Under the pieces are notes generated by a model, which was not told where the DNA came from, made no database searches, and saw only the letters and a program-made list of their open reading frames with translations. The position numbers and the translations under genes are program-made. From positions 1 to 8,996 of the forward strand of contig JADDPR010000028.1 in the NCBI GenBank assembly GCA_016781775.1: a DNA stretch of 8,996 nt, in the 5' to 3' direction. Shown piece after piece: positions 5,290 to 8,996 of this stretch; position 1 is the first letter of the stretch; each line of letters opens with the position of its first letter. This stretch comes from Rubrobacter sp. Lineage in GTDB: Bacteria; Actinomycetota; Rubrobacteria; Rubrobacterales; Rubrobacteraceae.

Positions 5290-6855
5290 ATGGTCGAGAA
5301 GCGCACCAGGGGTGGCGGTCCGAGCGCCGGTATCCCGAAGGTCCTGGAGATGAAGGGTGTGACCAAGACCTTCGGGTCCGTCACGGCGAACGACGACGTC
5401 TCCCTCGTGCTGCACCGCGGCGAGATCCTGGGCCTCCTCGGCGAGAACGGGGCGGGGAAGTCCACCCTCATGAAGATCCTGTATGGCCTCTACAAGCCGG
5501 ACTCCGGGACCATCTTCGTGGACGGCGAGGAGGTGCAGATCCGGGACCCCAAGGACGCCGTGCGGCGCGGGATCGGCATGGTCCACCAGCACTTCACCCT
5601 GATACCGCCGCTCACCGTCGCCGAGAACATCGTCCTCGGCGCGGAGCCCCGCAAGGGTGGCGCCCTCGACCTCAACCGGGCCATAAAGGAGACGGAGGAA
5701 CTCTCGGAGCGATACGGCCTCAAGGTCGACCCGCGCGCTCGCGTCGCGGACCTCTCCGTCGGGGTGCAGCAGAGGGTCGAGATCCTGAAAGCCCTCTACC
5801 GCGACGCTCGCATCCTGATTCTGGACGAGCCGACCGCCGTCCTGACGCCGCAGGAGACCGAGGACCTGTACGGGACGCTCGAAGAGCTCGTCGCGGACGG
5901 GCTCTCGATCATCCTGATAACGCACAAGCTCGGCGAGCTTCTGGGCGTCTCCGACAACATAACCATCATCCGGGACGGCCGCGTGGTCGACACTGTAAAG
6001 ACCTCGGAGACGAACGAGGGTGCCCTGGCCCGCCTGATGGTCGGCCGCGAGGTTCTGCTGCGTGTGGAGAAGGGGGCAAGCGAGGTCGGGGCTCCGCGGC
6101 TCGCCGCGGAGGGGATTGTCGTGCTCTCGAGCACGGGCGCGACGGCGGTGCATGGGGTGGACGTCGAGGTGCGGGCGGGCGAGATTCTGGGCGTCGCCGG
6201 TGTCGACGGGAACGGGCAGGTGGAGCTCGCCGAGGCGCTGGCGGGCACGCGTCGCGTGGAGGAGGGCCGGGTGTACCTCGACGGCGAGGAGGTGACCGGT
6301 CTCGGGGCCGACGAACGCCAGGAGCAAGGGCTCGCCTACGTCCCCGAGGACCGCTCGCACAAGGGGCTCGTTCAGGACTTCTCGCTCTGGGAGAACAACG
6401 CCCTCAAGACCTACGACGAGCCGCCTTTCTCCGGCAGGTTCGGACGGATCTTCCCGAAGATCATGCGCCGTCGCGCCGCCGAGAACCTGAAGGCCTACGA
6501 CGTCAGGCCGAGCGACCCGGACGCCCGGGCGGGGTCGCTCTCTGGGGGGAACCAGCAGAAGGCCATCCTCGCCCGCGAGCTCTCCGGCGACCCGAAGGCG
6601 ATCATCGCCGCGCAGCCGACCCGCGGGGTGGACGTCGGCGCCATCGAGTTTATCCACCGCCAGCTTCTGGAGCAGCGCGAGGAGGGGAAGGCCATCCTTC
6701 TTATCTCGCTGGAGCTGGAGGAGGTGCGTTCCCTCTCCGACAGGATCGTGGTGATGTACGACGGCAGGATCGTCGGCGAGGTCGGACCGAACGCCACGGA
6801 CGAGGAGCTCGGCCTCCTCATGGCCGGGCGGGGGAGCGGGGTAGGGGGCCGTTGA
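5290..6855 (+). CDS. Double-domain ABC importer ATPase (nucleoside/BMP type)
   Basis: This 521-residue cytoplasmic ATPase has two fused nucleotide-binding domains, about 17-245 and 270-515, as in RbsA-like and NupO/YufO-type importers. Domain 1 has an intact Walker A, GENGAGKST (51-59), Walker B LILDEP (176-181) and H-loop His212, but an altered signature LSVGVQQ (155-161). Domain 2 has a canonical signature LSGGNQQ (417-423). Its Walker A is changed to GVDGNGQ (304-310, Lys to Gln), its Walker B region reads IIAAQPTRG (438-446, Asp to Ala and Glu to Gln), and Leu474 replaces the H-loop His. So one composite site (domain 1 Walker plus domain 2 signature) should hydrolyse ATP and the other should not. 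The ATG at 5290 is 28 nt after the lipoprotein stop, with only a weak AGGGA about 13 nt upstream. The stop overlaps the next start by 4 nt. Confidence 0.95.
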   Translation: MVEKRTRGGGPSAGIPKVLEMKGVTKTFGSVTANDDVSLVLHRGEILGLLGENGAGKSTLMKILYGLYKPDSGTIFVDGEEVQIRDPKDAVRRGIGMVHQHFTLIPPLTVAENIVLGAEPRKGGALDLNRAIKETEELSERYGLKVDPRARVADLSVGVQQRVEILKALYRDARILILDEPTAVLTPQETEDLYGTLEELVADGLSIILITHKLGELLGVSDNITIIRDGRVVDTVKTSETNEGALARLMVGREVLLRVEKGASEVGAPRLAAEGIVVLSSTGATAVHGVDVEVRAGEILGVAGVDGNGQVELAEALAGTRRVEEGRVYLDGEEVTGLGADERQEQGLAYVPEDRSHKGLVQDFSLWENNALKTYDEPPFSGRFGRIFPKIMRRRAAENLKAYDVRPSDPDARAGSLSGGNQQKAILARELSGDPKAIIAAQPTRGVDVGAIEFIHRQLLEQREEGKAILLISLELEEVRSLSDRIVVMYDGRIVGEVGPNATDEELGLLMAGRGSGVGGR

Positions 6856-7955
6856 CCGCGCGTAGCGGCTCGGTCTTCGGGAGGCTGCTTGCGGGTGCCG
6901 GGGGGGCGCTGCTCTTCCCCGTGCTCGCGATCCTGATCTCGTTCGCCATCGGAGCCGTAATCATCCTCGCCACCGGGAACGATCCCCTGGCCGCCTACTC
7001 GGCCCTCATCTCGGGCGCTTTCGGTAGCCCCGCCGCAATTGGCCGGACGCTCGTGAACACCACGCCCCTGATCTTTACGGGCCTCGCGGTGGCGGTGGCG
7101 TTTCGGGCGGGGCTCTTCAATATCGGCGGGGAGGGGCAGTTCTATATAGGGGCCGTTACGGCGGCCTGGCTCGGGGTCTCCCTGGGCTTCCTCGGGCCGA
7201 TCGCGCTGCCGGTAGTCCTCGTCGCCTGCGTCGTTACGGGCTTTCTGTGGGGGGCCATCCCCGGGGCCTTGAAGGCGTATTTCGGGGCGCACGAGGTCAT
7301 CACGACGATTATGCTTAACTTTATCGCCATCAACCTTACGGTCTACCTGGCGCTGAACCCGCTGCGTGGTTCAAGCCTCGTCCCCGGCACCGAGAACGTC
7401 GCCGCGGCGCTCCGCATCCCGGTCCTCGGCTTTGGGCTTGGTAGGGCCAACCTCGGGATCTTTCTGGGGATCCTGGCGGCCGTGGCGGCGTATCTCTTGT
7501 TGTGGCGGACGAAGAGGGGGTTTCAAATCCGTGCGGTCGGGCTCTCGCCGGGGGCGGCGAACTACGCGGGCATCCCCATCGGGCGTAACACGGTGCTCGC
7601 GATCGCGATCGGCGCGGCCTTCGCGGGGCTCGGCGGGGGCGTCGAGGTGATGGGGGTGTACGGCAAGATGGCGGTCCCGTTCGTCTCCAACGTGGGTTTC
7701 AACGGGATAGGGGTGGCGCTTCTCGGGCGAAATCATCCGTTCGGGGTCGTGCTCGGGGCGCTGGTCTTCGGGGGGCTCTTCTCGGGGGCGCAGGAGATGC
7801 AGTTTCAGACGGACGTCCCGCTCAGCTTGACGGTCGTGCTGCTCGCCGTGATCCTGCTGCTCGTCACGGCCACGAAGCTCGTTGAGTTAATACTGGGCAA
7901 GCGCGCTCGGGTTCTCACCTCCGGTACCCGGCTCGAGAGAGGCCTGGGGCAGTAG
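6852..7955 (+). CDS. ABC importer permease 1 (BMP/nucleoside type, BPD_transp_2 family)
   Basis: This is a 367-residue integral membrane protein of the branched-chain/ribose permease superfamily, the longer of the two permeases, matching the NupP/YufP position. Hydrophobic segments are spread throughout: about 19-40, 70-84, 97-134, 148-169, 198-218, 245-265, 280-312 and 325-347. Family stretches are FRAGLFNIGGEGQFYIGA (84-101), FGAHEVITTIMLNFIA (144-159) and RAVGLSPGAANYAGI (227-241), the last in the likely loop that couples to the ATPase. Start: TTG at 6852 overlaps the ATPase stop as TTGA, a 4-nt overlap typical of translational coupling, and the next residues TARSG lead into the first helix. 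It pairs with the following gene to form the channel. The basic tail (KRARVLTSGTRLERGLGQ) is cytoplasmic. Confidence 0.93.
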   Translation: MTARSGSVFGRLLAGAGGALLFPVLAILISFAIGAVIILATGNDPLAAYSALISGAFGSPAAIGRTLVNTTPLIFTGLAVAVAFRAGLFNIGGEGQFYIGAVTAAWLGVSLGFLGPIALPVVLVACVVTGFLWGAIPGALKAYFGAHEVITTIMLNFIAINLTVYLALNPLRGSSLVPGTENVAAALRIPVLGFGLGRANLGIFLGILAAVAAYLLLWRTKRGFQIRAVGLSPGAANYAGIPIGRNTVLAIAIGAAFAGLGGGVEVMGVYGKMAVPFVSNVGFNGIGVALLGRNHPFGVVLGALVFGGLFSGAQEMQFQTDVPLSLTVVLLAVILLLVTATKLVELILGKRARVLTSGTRLERGLGQ

Positions 7956-7959
7956 GGGG

Positions 7960-8883
7960 ATGGAAGAGACCCTAGCGGCGATCGGCTCGATACTCGCCTC
8001 CACGCTCCGGAACGCAACGCCCCTGATCTTCGCCGCCCTTGGCGGCGTGTTCAGCGAGCGGAGCGGGGTGGTGAACATAGGGCTCGAAGGCCTCATGCTT
8101 ATCTCCGCCTTCGCCGGTGCCGTCGGGGCCTTCTACTCCGGGAGCGCGCTCGTGGGCCTGTTGACGGCGCTGGGGGCGGGGCTTCTGTTCGCCCTGATCC
8201 ACGCTCTTATGTGCATTACCTTCGAGGCCGACCAGATTATCTCGGGCACCGCCATCAACCTGCTCGCCCTCGGCGGCACGGCCTTTCTGATGGTCGTGGT
8301 CTTCGGCTCCGGCGGCACCACCCCGCGCGTGGCTAGCTTCGAGCCCGCGAGGATACCCGGGCTCGCCGACATCCCGGTGGTCGGTCCCGCGCTCTTCGAG
8401 CAGAGCCTGCTCGTCTACCTGATGTATCTTCTCGTCCCCCTGACCTTCTTCGTGGTCTTCCGGACCCCTTTCGGCCTGCGCCTCAGGGCCTCCGGCGAGG
8501 TCCCCGAGGCGGTGGACACGGCGGGGGTCAGCGTGACGCGCATGCGCTACTACGGGGTCGCGCTCTCGGGGCTGCTTGCGGCTCTGGGCGGGGTCTACCT
8601 CTCGATGAGCCTCCTCTCCGCGTTCACCGAGAACATGACGAACGGCCGGGGATTCATAGCCCTGGCCGCCCTGATCTTCGGTCGCTGGAACCCGATAGGC
8701 GCCGCGGCGGCCGCCCTTCTCTTCGGCTTCGCCCAGGCCGTCACCTTCCGCGTCGCTCAGGACGCGATCCCGCTGGAGTTCGTCCAGATGTTCCCCTACA
8801 TCCTCACCATAGTCGTCCTCGCGGGCTTCGGCGGACGAGCCATCGCCCCCTCCGCCCTCGGCAAGCCGTACCGCAAGGAGTAA
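7960..8883 (+). CDS. ABC importer permease 2 (BMP/nucleoside type, BPD_transp_2 family)
   Basis: This is a 307-residue integral membrane protein, the shorter partner of the preceding permease (NupQ/YufQ position). Family stretches are RSGVVNIGLEGLMLISAF (34-51), EADQIISGTAINLLALG (89-105), LRASGEVPEAVDTAGVSV (175-192, the likely ATPase-coupling loop), NGRGFIALAALIFGRWNPIG (228-247) and FPYILTIVVLAGFGG (278-292). It has about eight hydrophobic segments. The N-terminal signature parallels FNIGGEGQ in permease 1, consistent with a heterodimeric channel from duplicated genes. The ATG at 7960 is 4 nt after the permease 1 stop; the purine-rich GCAGTAGGGGG just before it overlaps that stop and is the only candidate ribosome site, so expression is probably coupled. 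It is the last gene of the operon in this window. Confidence 0.94.
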   Translation: MEETLAAIGSILASTLRNATPLIFAALGGVFSERSGVVNIGLEGLMLISAFAGAVGAFYSGSALVGLLTALGAGLLFALIHALMCITFEADQIISGTAINLLALGGTAFLMVVVFGSGGTTPRVASFEPARIPGLADIPVVGPALFEQSLLVYLMYLLVPLTFFVVFRTPFGLRLRASGEVPEAVDTAGVSVTRMRYYGVALSGLLAALGGVYLSMSLLSAFTENMTNGRGFIALAALIFGRWNPIGAAAAALLFGFAQAVTFRVAQDAIPLEFVQMFPYILTIVVLAGFGGRAIAPSALGKPYRKE

Positions 8884-8995
8884 GCGCTTCGTGAGTCTTC
8901 GTGCCGACTAACGTCTCTGACCGACGACACCGGCTCCCGACGAGGTGTTTCGGGCTGGTGCTCTCCTGCGAGATCCACCGAGCGCTTCGGAGTCT
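8883..8995 (+). repeat. Near-identical 15-16-nt direct repeats flanking the operon's 3' region
   Basis: AGCGCTTCGTGAGTCT at 8883-8898 recurs as AGCGCTTCGGAGTCT at 8981-8995, differing by a single inserted T. The first copy begins on the last base of the permease 2 stop codon. The two copies are 98 nt apart and enclose a hairpin. The second copy is cut close by the window edge, so its full length cannot be seen. No gene is visible in 8884-8996. Confidence 0.5.
8928..8960 (+). terminator. Candidate terminator hairpin of the importer operon
   Basis: About 45 nt after the permease 2 stop, CACCGG...CCCGA (8928-8940) pairs with TCGGGC.GGTG (8950-8960). That gives about 11 bp with a 2-nt bulge and a loop of 9 nt. 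No T-tract follows, as is common for hairpin terminators in GC-rich actinobacteria. Position supports the call more than structure does. Confidence 0.38.
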
Positions 8996-8996
8996 C

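Noticed and set aside
5236..6657. 473-codon open frame antisense to the ATPase gene
   Set aside because: It lies wholly against an unmistakable ABC ATPase, its composition reflects third-position GC of the opposite strand, and no domain is recognisable.
7887..7889. Rare TTA leucine codon in permease 1, as a possible bldA-like control point
   Set aside because: A single TTA in a hydrophobic tail is weak evidence, and bldA-type control is known from Streptomyces, which this sequence does not resemble specifically.

Overview
The window is GC-rich (roughly two-thirds G+C), tightly packed, and uses TTG and GTG starts often. Together with glycine-rich lipoprotein linkers and leaderless-looking starts, this suggests a high-GC actinobacterium. 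The protein flavour is reminiscent of Rubrobacter-like lineages, but that placement is inference, since no rRNA or marker gene is present.

Left part (1-2656), all on the minus strand: the first 134 codons of a DASS/SLC13-type anion:sodium symporter running off the left edge; a complete YbdK-type carboxylate-amine ligase (glutamate-cysteine ligase family 2); and an unrecognised two-helix membrane protein with a large cytoplasmic tail, probably translated from a leaderless GTG. Middle part (2657-4150): a 62-residue glycine-rich single-helix protein (+), convergent with a DUF2225 zinc-ribbon/TPR-like protein (-). The latter is divergent from a 66-residue hypothetical (+), across a GTATAC core that could serve as a -10 on both strands.

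Right part (4150-8996): a complete four-gene operon for a BMP/PnrA-type ABC importer, in the order lipoprotein substrate-binding protein, double ATPase, permease 1, permease 2. Spacings are 28 nt, a 4-nt overlap and 4 nt. A consensus TATAAT -10 box precedes it, the leader is only about 30 nt, and a GC-rich hairpin follows it. By family resemblance the cargo is a (purine) nucleoside captured outside the membrane by the lipoprotein and passed to the heterodimeric permease, driven by the two-domain ATPase. The ATPase is visibly asymmetric: one composite ATP site keeps its catalytic residues and the other has lost them.

I see no RNA genes, insertion sequences, CRISPR arrays or clearly new multi-gene system. 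The less ordinary signals are the uncharacterised small and membrane proteins, the shared or leaderless promoters, several dyads ahead of the importer operon, a 27-nt tandem duplication in the lipoprotein linker, and a near-perfect direct repeat flanking the operon's downstream region.
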